A stretch of DNA of 64,000 bases from UBA4466 sp963925035 (GCA_963925035.1 CAWUSK010000010.1:16580-80579), one strand, 5' to 3'. Positions 35,867-45,306 are shown, numbered from the stretch's first letter. Made by a program: numbers and translations. Notes: generated from the letters alone by a model not told the origin.

Positions 35867-37327
35867 CTAACGATTGACCGTTAGTTTAGATGGTTTTTCC
35901 ATGAACCAAACCACAGAAATGTATAGTAAAATTAGTGAGTTGTGGAAAAAGAATTTCATCCATGTGAAAACATTTGCATCCATATTTACAAAATAGGCGA
36001 TAAAATACAAAGTCAACGCTAAGCCAAAATACAACCCGAATTTCCTTAAATTATACTTGATTGGGTAATACTTTTGACCCAATAAATACGATGCAACCAT
36101 CTGTAATCCGTAAACAATAAGTGTTGCCCAGGCTGAAGCATAAAAACCGTACAGTGGAATAAAAATCAAATTGACGGCAATCGTAATTGCCGCGCCTCCA
36201 ATTGCAATGTAAGCTCCAAATTTTGTTTGACCGCTCAACTTGTACCAAATGGATTGGTTGAAATAAATACCTAGGAAGACGTTTGCAACAAGTAGAATCG
36301 GAACAACATCTAATCCAACCCAAAAATCTTCATTACGAATGAAATATTTGAACACATCAATATTAAGCGCTACACCAATAAACACAAGGCAAACAAATGC
36401 AATAAAGTAGTTCATTATTTTTGCATACAACTTATTCCTGTTTTCATCTTTTGCATTCGCGAAAAAGAAAGGTTCTGCGGCGTAACGATAGGCCTGCAGG
36501 AAAATGGTTACAATCATCGCTAATTTATAACACGCGCTGTAAATTCCAAGCTGAGCTTCCGCTGCTTTTAAAGATAAGCCTCCTCGGTTGTACAACAATT
36601 GCTTTAGCATTACTCTGTCCAGCGTTTCATTGATTATTCCAGCAAAACCAGCTATTACAAGAGGAATTGCATACTTGAACATTTCCTTTGCGAGAACAGC
36701 GTTATATTTTAATTTTAAACCAATAAATTCCGAATACGTCCCAATTGGTTTAACCAAGGAAGAAACAAGGTTTGCAATCAGAATAAAGAAAACCCCTTCG
36801 TGAGGATGACTTTCGTTGTAGAAAAAGAAAAAGAAAATTAAATTCAATGATATGTTGACTCCAATTGCCGTGAAGTGAATGAGTGAAAATTTGAGTGCTT
36901 TGTTTTCTGATCTCAACTTCGCCATTGGCAGCGCAGAGGACGCATCAATACATACAATTATTCCAAGTAAAACGATGTATTCATTGTGGTCTGAATAAAG
37001 TAATAAATCAGCAATGTCCTGATTAAAAAAGAGGAGAACTAAAAGAAAAAGCAGGTTAATTCCCAGAACTGTTAAAAAGCTATTTTTAAAAACTTCGTCC
37101 TTGTCCGTTTTATCATTAAAAAACTTAAAAAAGGCAGTTTCCATTCCAAATGTCAATAAGACAATAAGAAATGCTACCCACGCATACAACTCCGAAATAA
37201 TTCCGTACTTATCTAAGGGTAAAAAGTAAGTGTAAAGGGGTACTAAAAAGTAATTAAGCAGTCGTCCAACAATAGTTGGCAACCCATAAATGGCTGTTTG
37301 GCCTAATAAACTTTTTACGGAACTCAA
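35867..37327 (-). CDS. Oligosaccharide flippase / polysaccharide biosynthesis protein
   Basis: 486 residues, about 14 membrane helices. Motifs typical of the MOP exporters: the first helix pair (SLLGQTAIYGLPTIVGRLLN), DKYGIISELYAW, and the C-terminal PLYGFYASAWATLIVYGLQM. Role: flipping a lipid-linked glycan. It is a second, distinct flippase to that at 25139. It directly follows the enoyl-CoA hydratase gene with no gap, though the functions are unrelated. Confidence 0.88.
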   Translation of the reverse strand: MSSVKSLLGQTAIYGLPTIVGRLLNYFLVPLYTYFLPLDKYGIISELYAWVAFLIVLLTFGMETAFFKFFNDKTDKDEVFKNSFLTVLGINLLFLLVLLFFNQDIADLLLYSDHNEYIVLLGIIVCIDASSALPMAKLRSENKALKFSLIHFTAIGVNISLNLIFFFFFYNESHPHEGVFFILIANLVSSLVKPIGTYSEFIGLKLKYNAVLAKEMFKYAIPLVIAGFAGIINETLDRVMLKQLLYNRGGLSLKAAEAQLGIYSACYKLAMIVTIFLQAYRYAAEPFFFANAKDENRNKLYAKIMNYFIAFVCLVFIGVALNIDVFKYFIRNEDFWVGLDVVPILLVANVFLGIYFNQSIWYKLSGQTKFGAYIAIGGAAITIAVNLIFIPLYGFYASAWATLIVYGLQMVASYLLGQKYYPIKYNLRKFGLYFGLALTLYFIAYFVNMDANVFTWMKFFFHNSLILLYISVVWFMEKPSKLTVNR

Positions 37328-38104
37328 TTAGTTTCTAAAATTAGGTTTTCTTTTCTCCATGAATGCAGTTGTTCCCTCCGTGAAGTCTGCTGTTCCGAAG
37401 CATTTTCCAAATTCTTCAATTTCAACATCAAATCCGTTCACGCCATCTTTGAAATTGGCATTCACCGAACGAATTGCAGATGCAACTGCAGTCGCTGAAT
37501 TATTCAATATTTTTCCTGCAATTTCTTCTGCTTTTTCAAGTAGATTTTCAAGTGCAACAACGTGATTTACCAAGCCCCAAGTTAATGCTTCATCTGCCTT
37601 AATCATTCCAGCAGTACATACCATTTCGTTTGCTTTTCCGCGGCCAACCAATTGCGTTAATCGCTGAGTTCCTCCATAACCAGGAATAACTCCCAAACCA
37701 ACCTCTGGCAAGCCCATTCGTGCCGTTTCTGAAGCAATGCGGATATGAGAAGCCATTGCCAATTCTAATCCTCCACCTAAAGCAAAGCCGTTTAAAGCTG
37801 CAATTACAGGCTTTTTCAGATTCTCTATGAAGTTGAACAATGTTTCTTGCCCCTGTTGTGCTAGTTCACCACCTTGCGAGATGGAAAAATGTGCAAATTC
37901 TTTAATGTCAGCTCCAGCCACAAATGCCTTGTCTCCGGAACCAGTCAAAATAACCACACCAACTTGACTGTCTTCGTTCGCTGAAGAAAGTGCTTCGTGT
38001 AATTCTTGAATCGTTTCTTTATTTAACGCATTCATTTGTTCCGGACGGTTAATTGTAATAATCTCGATTTGTCCTTTTCGTTCTGTTAAAATAGAATTGT
38101 ACAT
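37328..38104 (-). CDS. Enoyl-CoA hydratase/isomerase (crotonase family)
   Basis: 258 residues, a normal crotonase length. The oxyanion-hole motifs are present: VAGADIKEF and FALGGGLELAMASHIRIAS. The two catalytic Glu of hydratases are matched by Glu in GGGLELAM and in GLPEVGLGVIPGYGGTQRL. It hydrates trans-2-enoyl-CoA in beta-oxidation or related short-chain pathways. Starts MYNSILTERKGQIEIITINRP. Confidence 0.93.
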   Translation of the reverse strand: MYNSILTERKGQIEIITINRPEQMNALNKETIQELHEALSSANEDSQVGVVILTGSGDKAFVAGADIKEFAHFSISQGGELAQQGQETLFNFIENLKKPVIAALNGFALGGGLELAMASHIRIASETARMGLPEVGLGVIPGYGGTQRLTQLVGRGKANEMVCTAGMIKADEALTWGLVNHVVALENLLEKAEEIAGKILNNSATAVASAIRSVNANFKDGVNGFDVEIEEFGKCFGTADFTEGTTAFMEKRKPNFRN

Positions 38105-38155
38105 ATAGAAAATTTTGTTCTTGTAAAGTTAAATTATTCGATGGGAATGATTGAA

Positions 38156-38689
38156 TTATTTTTGACGCAATCTTTTGTAGAGTTTAATTCCCATCATTAA
38201 ACCAATGGCAACAGCGAAAAATCCAACTGTTCCTTTGATCCAATTCATGCTGTCTTTTAATGTCACAATAAATACAATTGCTACTAATGCCAATGTAGCG
38301 ACTTCGTTCCAAATTCTTAAACCGTTCGATTTCCAATTGAACTTATTCTTCTTTAAATCAAATAGAATTTTTTGACAGACAAAATGGTAAAAGAGCAACA
38401 ACGCTACAAACGATAATTTCACTTGCATCCATGGAGCGTCAAGGTAAGCTGGAACTAAAATGATCATCCACGTTCCAAAAATTACCGTTAAAATCATCGC
38501 CGGAGTTGTAATTATCCACCACAATTTACCTTGCATTATCTTGTACTGTTCCGATAAAATAGAACGGTCTGGTTCTCCCTTGCGTTGGGCTTCCGTGTGA
38601 TAAATAAATAAGCGGACAATGTAAAATAAACCCGCAAACCAACTCACGACGAAAATTATGTGTAATGCTTTTACCGTACTCAAATCCAT
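38156..38689 (-). CDS. hemJ: HemJ-type protoporphyrinogen IX oxidase
   Basis: 177 residues with four membrane helices. It begins with the family signature KALHIIFVVSWFAGLFYIVR, holding the conserved His10, followed by the conserved Arg and the KLWW segment. HemJ converts protoporphyrinogen IX to protoporphyrin IX in haem synthesis. Databases also call this family CopD- or UPF0093-like. Shares an upstream region with lysS, divergently. Confidence 0.85.
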   Translation of the reverse strand: MDLSTVKALHIIFVVSWFAGLFYIVRLFIYHTEAQRKGEPDRSILSEQYKIMQGKLWWIITTPAMILTVIFGTWMIILVPAYLDAPWMQVKLSFVALLLFYHFVCQKILFDLKKNKFNWKSNGLRIWNEVATLALVAIVFIVTLKDSMNWIKGTVGFFAVAIGLMMGIKLYKRLRQK

Positions 38690-38743
38690 GCTGTAAAATT
38701 ACTAAATACGGATTACAAAAAGCCGATAACAAATTACTAATTA

Positions 38744-38797
38744 CACATTGTAAATTGCAAACTCTATTCTTATCTGTGATTTGCAATTCGAAATGTG
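38744..38797. repeat. Inverted repeat upstream of lysS
   Basis: Arms CACATTGTAAATTGCAAA (38744-38761) and TTTGCAATTCGAAATGTG (38780-38797) match at 15 of 18 positions with an 18-base loop. Lies in the hemJ-lysS divergent region, just before the lysS -7 element. Confidence 0.5.
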
Positions 38798-38807
38798 CAA
38801 TAATCGC

Positions 38808-38815
38808 TATCTTTG
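38808..38815 (+). promoter_or_regulatory. -7 element of the lysS promoter
   Basis: TATCTTTG matches TAnnTTTG, 19 bases before the ATG. A TTTG at 38780-38783 is 24 bases upstream, slightly far for a -33. Confidence 0.55.
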
Positions 38816-38834
38816 TTGTCTTAAATTTTAATAA

Positions 38835-40544
38835 ATGAGCATCGAACTTTCAGATCAAGAGATTCAACGAAGAGAAAAGTTGACAAGACTGCGTGACATA
38901 GGAATCAATCCTTATCCAGCAGCATTATATCCAGTAACAGATTATTCGACTGAAATTAAACATGACTTCCAAGAAGGGAAAGAAGTTTGTATCGCAGGAC
39001 GGATGATGTCTCAAAGAGATATGGGAAAGGCTTCATTTGCTGAAATTCAAGATTCAAAAGGAAGAATTCAAGTATACGTTAACCGCGATGAAATCTGTCC
39101 TGGAGAAGACAAAACTATTTACAATACTGTTTTCAAAAAATTACTGGATTTAGGTGATTTCGTTGGAATCAAAGGAATCGTTTTCAAAACTCAAGTAGGT
39201 GAAACGTCCATCAAAGTTTCGGAACTTACCTTGTTGAGTAAATCATTGAAGCCTTTGCCCCTTCCAAAAACAGATGCGGATGGAAAAGTTCACGATGCTT
39301 TCACAGATCCTGAAATGCGTTACAGACAGCGTTATGCTGACTTGGTGGTAAATCCACAAGTAAAAGAAATTTTCATTAAGCGAACAAAGTTGTTTAGCGC
39401 TATGCGTAACTTCTTTAATGATGCTGGATATATGGAGGTTGAGACTCCAATTTTGCAGGCAATTGCAGGCGGAGCAGCGGCTCGTCCATTTGCTACTCAT
39501 CACAATGCCTTGGACATTCCATTGTACATGAGAATTGCGAATGAATTGTATTTAAAACGATTAATTGTAGGCGGATTTGATGGTGTTTATGAGTTTTCAA
39601 AGAACTTCAGAAATGAAGGGATGGACAGAACGCATAACCCTGAGTTTACAGCCATGGAAATCTATGTGTCCTACAAGGATTACAATTGGATGATGGAATT
39701 CACAGAGCGCTTATTAGAGCATTGCGCGAATGAAGTGAATGGTAAATCAGATTGTGCATTTGGTGAGCATAAAATCAGTTTCAAAGCACCATACAAGCGC
39801 ATAACGATGCGTGATTCTATAATTGAATTCACTGGCTTTGACATTAAAGGGAAATCCGAAGATGAACTGAGAGTCGCTGCGAAAGGCATGGGAATCGACG
39901 TGAACGAAACAATGGGTAAAGGAAAATTAATTGATGAAATCTTTGGTGAGAAATGTGAAGGAAATTACATCCAACCAACATTTATCACTGATTATCCGAA
40001 AGAAATGTCTCCATTGTGTAAAGAGCATAGAGAAGACCCAGAGTTAACTGAACGTTTTGAGTTAATGGTTTGCGGAAAAGAAATAGCAAATGCATATTCT
40101 GAATTGAATGACCCTATTGATCAGCGCGAGCGTTTTGAAGATCAAGTTCGTTTGGCGGAAAAAGGTGACGATGAAGCAATCGGTTTAATTGATCAAGATT
40201 TCCTGCGTTCACTTGAATACGGAATGCCTCCAACATCAGGACTTGGTATTGGAATGGATCGGTTGATTATGTTTTTAACCAATAATCCTGCGATCCAAGA
40301 AGTGTTGTTTTTCCCTCAAATGAGACCAGAGAAATTTGGTGAGAAGAAAGGACCTGAGTTAACTGAAAATGAAAAACTCATCTTTGATATTCTTTCGAAA
40401 GAACTATCTATGGATTTAAATGTCTTGAAAGAGCAGGCTGGACTCAGCGGAAAACAATGGGACATTGCTGTAAAAGGCTTAACAAAACATGGAGTTGCCA
40501 AAGTTCAAAAAATTGATGATCAACTTATTATCGCATTGATATAA
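38835..40544 (+). CDS. lysS: Lysyl-tRNA synthetase, class II
   Basis: 569 residues, longer than the 505-residue E. coli enzyme because of a C-terminal extension of about 60-70 residues (ENEKLIFDILSKELSMDLN). An OB-fold anticodon domain (VCIAGRMMSQRDMGKASFAE) is followed by the class II core: motif 1 (FLEVETP-type MEVETPILQAIAGGAAARPF), motif 2 (FRNEGMDRTHNPEFTAMEIY) and motif 3 (GLGIGMDRLIMFL). It charges tRNA-Lys in the cytoplasm. Confidence 0.96.
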   Translation: MSIELSDQEIQRREKLTRLRDIGINPYPAALYPVTDYSTEIKHDFQEGKEVCIAGRMMSQRDMGKASFAEIQDSKGRIQVYVNRDEICPGEDKTIYNTVFKKLLDLGDFVGIKGIVFKTQVGETSIKVSELTLLSKSLKPLPLPKTDADGKVHDAFTDPEMRYRQRYADLVVNPQVKEIFIKRTKLFSAMRNFFNDAGYMEVETPILQAIAGGAAARPFATHHNALDIPLYMRIANELYLKRLIVGGFDGVYEFSKNFRNEGMDRTHNPEFTAMEIYVSYKDYNWMMEFTERLLEHCANEVNGKSDCAFGEHKISFKAPYKRITMRDSIIEFTGFDIKGKSEDELRVAAKGMGIDVNETMGKGKLIDEIFGEKCEGNYIQPTFITDYPKEMSPLCKEHREDPELTERFELMVCGKEIANAYSELNDPIDQRERFEDQVRLAEKGDDEAIGLIDQDFLRSLEYGMPPTSGLGIGMDRLIMFLTNNPAIQEVLFFPQMRPEKFGEKKGPELTENEKLIFDILSKELSMDLNVLKEQAGLSGKQWDIAVKGLTKHGVAKVQKIDDQLIIALI

Positions 40545-40579
40545 CTATTCCACGTCAATTAGGTCTTCAATATTAAATC

Positions 40580-40599
40580 TTGCTAAATCTGTTTAGTAA
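40580..40599. promoter_or_regulatory. Operator-like palindrome, site 1
   Basis: TTGCTAAA-TCTG-TTTAGTAA, a near-perfect dyad 36 bases after the lysS stop. It is the inverted copy of site 2 (19 of 20 bases). Confidence 0.5.
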
Positions 40600-40667
40600 G
40601 GATTTTTGAAATCCCTTAATCTATATCTACCAATCCAACTTCAGTTGAATTTTATTTCATTCAATTT

Positions 40668-40687
40668 TTACTAAACAGATTTAGTAA
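40668..40687. promoter_or_regulatory. Operator-like palindrome, site 2
   Basis: TTACTAAA-CAGA-TTTAGTAA, a perfect 8-base dyad with a 4-base centre, ending two bases before a -7 element. Its position fits a repressor site. Confidence 0.6.
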
Positions 40688-40689
40688 GT

Positions 40690-40697
40690 TAGATTTG
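40690..40697 (+). promoter_or_regulatory. -7 element before the 40718 pseudogene
   Basis: TAGATTTG fits TAnnTTTG, 20 bases before the ATG. The operator-like palindrome covers the spacer region just upstream. Confidence 0.5.
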
Positions 40698-40717
40698 CGC
40701 CGAATTAGTATTTCAAT

Positions 40718-41093
40718 ATGAAACCACTACAACTATTGATATTCGTGCTTTTGGTTATTTCAACGAACTGTTTCGCTTGTATTTTTGATGGAAACCAAAC
40801 TTCTGATGGCACATTGAAACCTACCATCGGGTATCAGACACAGACGAACGTGTCAAGCGGAAATTATTTTACCATAAATACCCTCTGAGGTAATACTTAT
40901 AATTTCACTTTTTGTTCGAATGGTGGATCTGCAGCATGGGATACTCAAATCACAGTGTTAAATGTAGCCGGAAATACATAACTTGCATACAACGATGATG
41001 CATATGGCCTGCAATCGAATATTTCTTACACTGCTAAATCAACAGGAACAATTCAGCTTTTAATTTCTCAATACAGCTGCAATAATTTAAGGA
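40718..41093 (+). pseudogene. Decayed secreted-protein gene (PPC-like domain)
   Basis: ATG at 40718 opens a signal peptide (LLIFVLLVISTNCFA) and then a domain of the kind seen in T9SS cargo: GNYFTINTL, YNFTFCSNGGSAAWDTQITV, AYNDDAYGLQSNISYTA. The frame is broken by TGA at 40886-40888 and TAA at 40979-40981, while homology-like sequence continues past both. The 3' end is lost where it meets the convergent adhesin gene at 41094. Two point mutations in otherwise coherent coding sequence mark a recent pseudogene. Confidence 0.78.
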
Positions 41094-44000
41094 TTAGCGT
41101 AGAACATTCACGTGTCCAACATATGCTTTTCGTTCATCATTTCTGCTCGTTTTCACTTCTATTTTCCAAGTGTAAACTCCGTCAGGAATAATATTACCAG
41201 CATAAGTGCCATTCCAACCAATATCATAATTGTGTGATTCCCAAACAATTTCTCCCCAACGATTGAAAATTAACATTGTAAAGTCATAAGAATCGAAACC
41301 ACTATAAAAAACTGGCTTAAAGTACTCATTATAGCTATCTCCGTCTGGTGTAAATGTATTCGGAACATAGAATATTAAACTTTCCATCACATCAATTATT
41401 ACGTACGCTGTATCAAAACATAAGCCTTGATTTGAAGCTACTAACTGAATAGTGTAATTTCCTACATTATCAGCATAACTATGTGTTGGCTCTGTTAAGT
41501 TACTTCCTATACTTCCATCTCCGAAGTTCCACTGATATTCCGTCGCATTCTCGGATCCATTATTAGTAGTTAAATAACCATCTATTGATTCTAACTGCGA
41601 CGGGTATGTTGAAAAAGCGGCTACAGGTTGTGCAATCACACAGATTAATGACGGATAAGTCACAGAGTTTGAACAACCATTAGTTGGATCTGTAACAGTC
41701 AAAGAAATAATATAACACCCAACTTGGTCAAAATAATGTAAAACAGAACTACCTGCAGACGAAGAGCTTCCGTTTCCAAAATCCCAATCATAATTCATTC
41801 CAACTTGACCATTCGTTTCTTGAAAATTAACTGGTACCGATCCACATCCATATAGAGAATCGGCTACGAAATCATTTAATGGAATCACAACATCCTCAGT
41901 TATGGCAACTGTTGACGTATTAATACATCCGTTAACTGGGTTTGTAACGGTTAAGTTATAAGTCCCTGGCTGGTTTACAACTGGAGTAGCAGAACTTCCC
42001 CCAGAAACAATTCCAGGTCCCGCCCATGCATAATTCACACCAGCAGTTGAACTTGAACCATTAACAGTAATTGTTGGATAAGTACAATTTATTTCCTGAG
42101 AAATACCTGCATTGGCATATGGAATGGTAATGTCTTGAGTGATATTTACATTTGATACACTTGAACAACCATTTGCTGGATTTGTAACAGTTAACACATA
42201 AGTCCCTGGCTGGTCAATGGTTGGAGTTGCGGTAGCGCCTCCAGAAACGATGCCTGGGCCAAACCATGAAAATGAAACACCTGCAGTAGCGGATGATCCG
42301 CCCAGTGCTAAACTCGTAACACTGCAATTTAAAATACTTGTTGGTCCAGCATTTACATCCGGAGCTGCTGCATTGGTTACTGTCGTATTCGAAGTTGATG
42401 TGCATCCATTCGCTAGGTCAGTAACAGTTAACACATAAGTTCCAGCCTGATTTACCGTTGGTGTTGCAGTTGCTCCTCCTAAAACAATTCCAGGACCTGC
42501 CCATGAGAACGCAGCGCCTGCCGTTGAGGAAGAACCATTAAGAACTCTTGTAGGATTTGTACAAGTTAATTCTTGAGGCGCACCAGCATTGGCATTTGGT
42601 GGCGTAATGTTTTGAGTGACATTTACAGTGGAAGTCGAAGTACAACCGTTCGCAGGATCAGTTACAGTTTGTGTATATGTTCCTGGTTGATTGACCGTTG
42701 GAGTGGCTGTTGTTCCTCCTGATACTATTCCAGGTCCTGCCCATGCGAATGCCGCACCTGCAGTTAATGACGATCCGTTTAATGCAACACTTGTTACAGT
42801 GCAGTTTAAAATTTGTGGCGTCCCTGAGTTTGCATTAGGCGATGTAATATTTTGGGTAACATTTACCGTAGCAGTTGAAGTACAACCGTTTGCAGGATCA
42901 GTGACAGTCAATGTATATGCCCCTGGTTGATTTACTGTTGGTGAAGCTGTAGCTCCTCCTGAAACAATGCCTGGTCCTGCCCATGAGAAAGTTGCTCCTC
43001 CTGTTGTCGAAGAACCATTTAATGCAACACTTGTTACAGTACAATTTAAAATTTGAGCTGCCCCTGCGTTCGCATTCGGCGGAGTAATGTTTTGAGTAAC
43101 GTTTACTGTCGCCGTTGCAGTACATCCATTTACTGGATTAGTAACAGTTAAAGTATATGTTCCAAGAAGGTTAACTGTTGGAGTCGCAGTAGCTCCTCCC
43201 GAAACAATCCCTGGTCCTGACCACGAGAAAGTGACACCTCCGGTAGAAGAAGAACCCGTTAAAACTCTTGTAGGGTTTGTACAAGTTAAAACTTGAGCAG
43301 CTCCAGCATTGGCATTAGGTGGAATAATATTTTGTGTAACATTAACGGTAGACGTTGCCGTACATCCATTTGCTGGATTGGTAACCATTAACATGTAAGT
43401 ACCCGGTTGATTGACCGTTGGTGTTGCAGTCGCTCCTCCTGAAACAATTCCAGGACCTGCCCATGAGAACGTAGCGCCTGCCGTTGAGGAAGAACCTGTA
43501 AGAACTCTTGTAGGATTTGCACAAGTTAATACTTGAGCCGCCCCAGCATTGGCATTTGGAGGAGTAATATTTTGAGTGACATTAACATTTGCTGTACTAG
43601 TACAACTATTAGCGGGATTGGTTACTGTAACAGTATATGATCCAATTGCGTTTACCGTCGGAGTTGCAGTTGCACCTCCTGAAACAATACCTGGTCCAGA
43701 CCAATTAAAGGTTGCTCCCCCTGTTGAAGAAGAACCACTCAATCCGACTGAAGTTACAGTACAATTTAATGCCTGTGGTGCTCCAGCATTGGCATTAGGC
43801 AATGCAGGCGCAGTATAACCACCTGATAAAGTACAGGGGGTGGCCGAGAATGAGGCCGTGACGTCACAGGCAGCTCCATTGGCGGCAAGCCCATTAATCG
43901 AATATGAAACAGGTGATGCTGGGAAAGGATAATTAAATACTTGTGATCCACCACAAGAATTAGAAACCGTTAAAGTTCCACTTGTAGGTGCGTTCGCGTA

Positions 44001-44891
44001 TGCAACTTGGCCGGTCACATTATAAGTGTTTCCTGCTAAACAATTACTTGGATTTCGTGTAATACTAGTAATAGAACAAGGATTACATGGGTTAGGCGCA
44101 GTATAATTTATTGGTCCATTTGTGCAGCCTGGATCCGCAGAGAAAAAAGTAGTTAAACTACAAGGCACACCATTTGCTGACATTCCATTAACCGTATAAT
44201 TAAGCACTGCCGAAGAAGCAAACGGAGCACTAGCAACAACGGTTTGAGTTCCATTACAATCTTGTACAATTAAGTTCCCTGACGAAGGTGCAGAGGTATA
44301 AGTTATCTGCCCAGTTACATTATATGTATTTCCTGGGGAAATACAAGGTCCGATATTTGCTGTGAAATTACTAATCGCACATGGATAAACAATATTACAA
44401 TTTGTTGAACCCGTTCCCCCCGTTTGTGTTAAGGTTACATTCTGATTGACATTTGCAAAGTTTGTAATTAGCATGATGTAAACCTGACCCGCAACAGCAC
44501 CTAGTATTGATGGAGTCTCCATATTTGTTCCAGAATAACTACAATCAACATTTCCTCCTAAAACACCACAATTTCCTTGCGCTGCAGCCAAGCTTGCAAA
44601 TGGTCCCCAGATGATAAAGTCAATATCTGATGCAGCCGTTAAGCTCATATCAATGTTACCATTTGTGGCAACCTCAAGATAATACCAAGCTGGATTAGGC
44701 TGAGAACCTAAACATCCATAATTATTTCCTGCTTCCGAAGTTGTATTTATACTTGCTGGGAAATTAGCCCCAACTTGGGTACAAATAGGTTGCATTTGAG
44801 CGCAGGTTGAACCCTGTGAAAAAGTATTAAAATGCGTCAAACTAATACTAATAAGTAATATTAATTTGTTTATAGTAGTAATTAGTTTCAT
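41094..44891 (-). CDS. T9SS type B adhesin-like protein with eight 80-residue repeats
   Basis: 1265 residues. Signal peptide (about 1-25, HFNTFSQG). The N-terminal domain (30-165) has a PPC-like Cys-containing fold. Two related segments (about 170-365; CSITSITRNPSNCLAGNTYN type) precede eight tandem repeats of 79-80 residues (365-1003), each Ig-like, with the core SWAGPGIVSGGATATPTVNQ. Two PKD-like domains follow (YDWDFGNGS, YQWNFGDGS), then the gliding-motility type B sorting domain (VPNTFTPDGDSYNEYF, FNRWGEIVWES, DGVYTWKIEV). It should be exported by type IX secretion and held at the surface, as for SprB-like adhesins. Five bases downstream of a small secreted-protein gene. Confidence 0.92.
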   Translation of the reverse strand: MKLITTINKLILLISISLTHFNTFSQGSTCAQMQPICTQVGANFPASINTTSEAGNNYGCLGSQPNPAWYYLEVATNGNIDMSLTAASDIDFIIWGPFASLAAAQGNCGVLGGNVDCSYSGTNMETPSILGAVAGQVYIMLITNFANVNQNVTLTQTGGTGSTNCNIVYPCAISNFTANIGPCISPGNTYNVTGQITYTSAPSSGNLIVQDCNGTQTVVASAPFASSAVLNYTVNGMSANGVPCSLTTFFSADPGCTNGPINYTAPNPCNPCSITSITRNPSNCLAGNTYNVTGQVAYANAPTSGTLTVSNSCGGSQVFNYPFPASPVSYSINGLAANGAACDVTASFSATPCTLSGGYTAPALPNANAGAPQALNCTVTSVGLSGSSSTGGATFNWSGPGIVSGGATATPTVNAIGSYTVTVTNPANSCTSTANVNVTQNITPPNANAGAAQVLTCANPTRVLTGSSSTAGATFSWAGPGIVSGGATATPTVNQPGTYMLMVTNPANGCTATSTVNVTQNIIPPNANAGAAQVLTCTNPTRVLTGSSSTGGVTFSWSGPGIVSGGATATPTVNLLGTYTLTVTNPVNGCTATATVNVTQNITPPNANAGAAQILNCTVTSVALNGSSTTGGATFSWAGPGIVSGGATASPTVNQPGAYTLTVTDPANGCTSTATVNVTQNITSPNANSGTPQILNCTVTSVALNGSSLTAGAAFAWAGPGIVSGGTTATPTVNQPGTYTQTVTDPANGCTSTSTVNVTQNITPPNANAGAPQELTCTNPTRVLNGSSSTAGAAFSWAGPGIVLGGATATPTVNQAGTYVLTVTDLANGCTSTSNTTVTNAAAPDVNAGPTSILNCSVTSLALGGSSATAGVSFSWFGPGIVSGGATATPTIDQPGTYVLTVTNPANGCSSVSNVNITQDITIPYANAGISQEINCTYPTITVNGSSSTAGVNYAWAGPGIVSGGSSATPVVNQPGTYNLTVTNPVNGCINTSTVAITEDVVIPLNDFVADSLYGCGSVPVNFQETNGQVGMNYDWDFGNGSSSSAGSSVLHYFDQVGCYIISLTVTDPTNGCSNSVTYPSLICVIAQPVAAFSTYPSQLESIDGYLTTNNGSENATEYQWNFGDGSIGSNLTEPTHSYADNVGNYTIQLVASNQGLCFDTAYVIIDVMESLIFYVPNTFTPDGDSYNEYFKPVFYSGFDSYDFTMLIFNRWGEIVWESHNYDIGWNGTYAGNIIPDGVYTWKIEVKTSRNDERKAYVGHVNVLR
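41883..43799 (-). repeat. Tandem repeat array inside the adhesin gene (8 x 240 bp)
   Basis: Eight units, seven of 240 bp and one of 237 bp, each starting with a P-N-A-N-A-G codon block. Two subtypes alternate at the position after the first Cys: CTVTSVAL-like (units 1, 4, 5, 7) and CTNPTRVL-like (2, 3, 6); unit 8 is more distant. Nucleotide similarity between units is high. Confidence 0.9.
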
Positions 44892-44896
44892 GGGGT

Positions 44897-45283
44897 TTAA
44901 TTATTACTTAATGTGTTTTGAATTTCAATTTTTCGATTATTCAATTCAACTTTAATTCTTTCCATATCTTCAAACCAACCAGATTCAGTAGCTATCTGGA
45001 ATTCTTCTGCATTTGCATTAATCGATTCGATTTTAAAATTGATACTCTCGATATGTTTATTAATTCTTAAAAATTCGTTTTCAAGTTCTGCCCTATTATG
45101 GATAATTTGTGGTTCATTTTGTTTTTTAGATATCGAAACAGTCCCATTCATCGCATTTTCCGAATGCCAATCACTTGATGAAGAATAATTATTTAATAAT
45201 GAGTCCGTTGAAGTGCCAACAGCTTCTTGTTGCGCATATAAATTACAGCAAACAAAAAGAAATGAGATGAGTAATATTTTCAT
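44897..45283 (-). CDS. Small secreted coiled-coil protein
   Basis: 128 residues with a signal peptide (about 1-18, FVCCNLYAQQ). The mature part is charged and helical, with a probable coiled coil from 60 to 125 (ELENEFLRINKHIESINFKI, then MERIKVELNNRKIEIQNTL). I do not recognise a family. It lies five bases before the adhesin gene, so it is co-transcribed and may help its export, folding or anchoring (inference). Confidence 0.68.
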   Translation of the reverse strand: MKILLISFLFVCCNLYAQQEAVGTSTDSLLNNYSSSSDWHSENAMNGTVSISKKQNEPQIIHNRAELENEFLRINKHIESINFKIESINANAEEFQIATESGWFEDMERIKVELNNRKIEIQNTLSNN

Positions 45284-45306
45284 AGCGATAGCGGTTTTCT
45301 TTTTTT

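Noticed and set aside
38526..38786. Minus-strand ORF extending past the hemJ start
   Set aside because: Out of frame with hemJ and runs through the inverted repeat and promoter region.
41883..43799. Regular 240-bp repeats as a possible CRISPR or satellite array
   Set aside because: The units are one continuous coding frame of an Ig-like repeat protein, with no short direct repeats and spacers.
42217..43818. Plus-strand ORFs across the adhesin repeats (42217-42438, 42691-42930, 43576-43818)
   Set aside because: They recur because the antisense frame of each repeat unit is open; they lie inside the coding frame of the adhesin and have no start signals.
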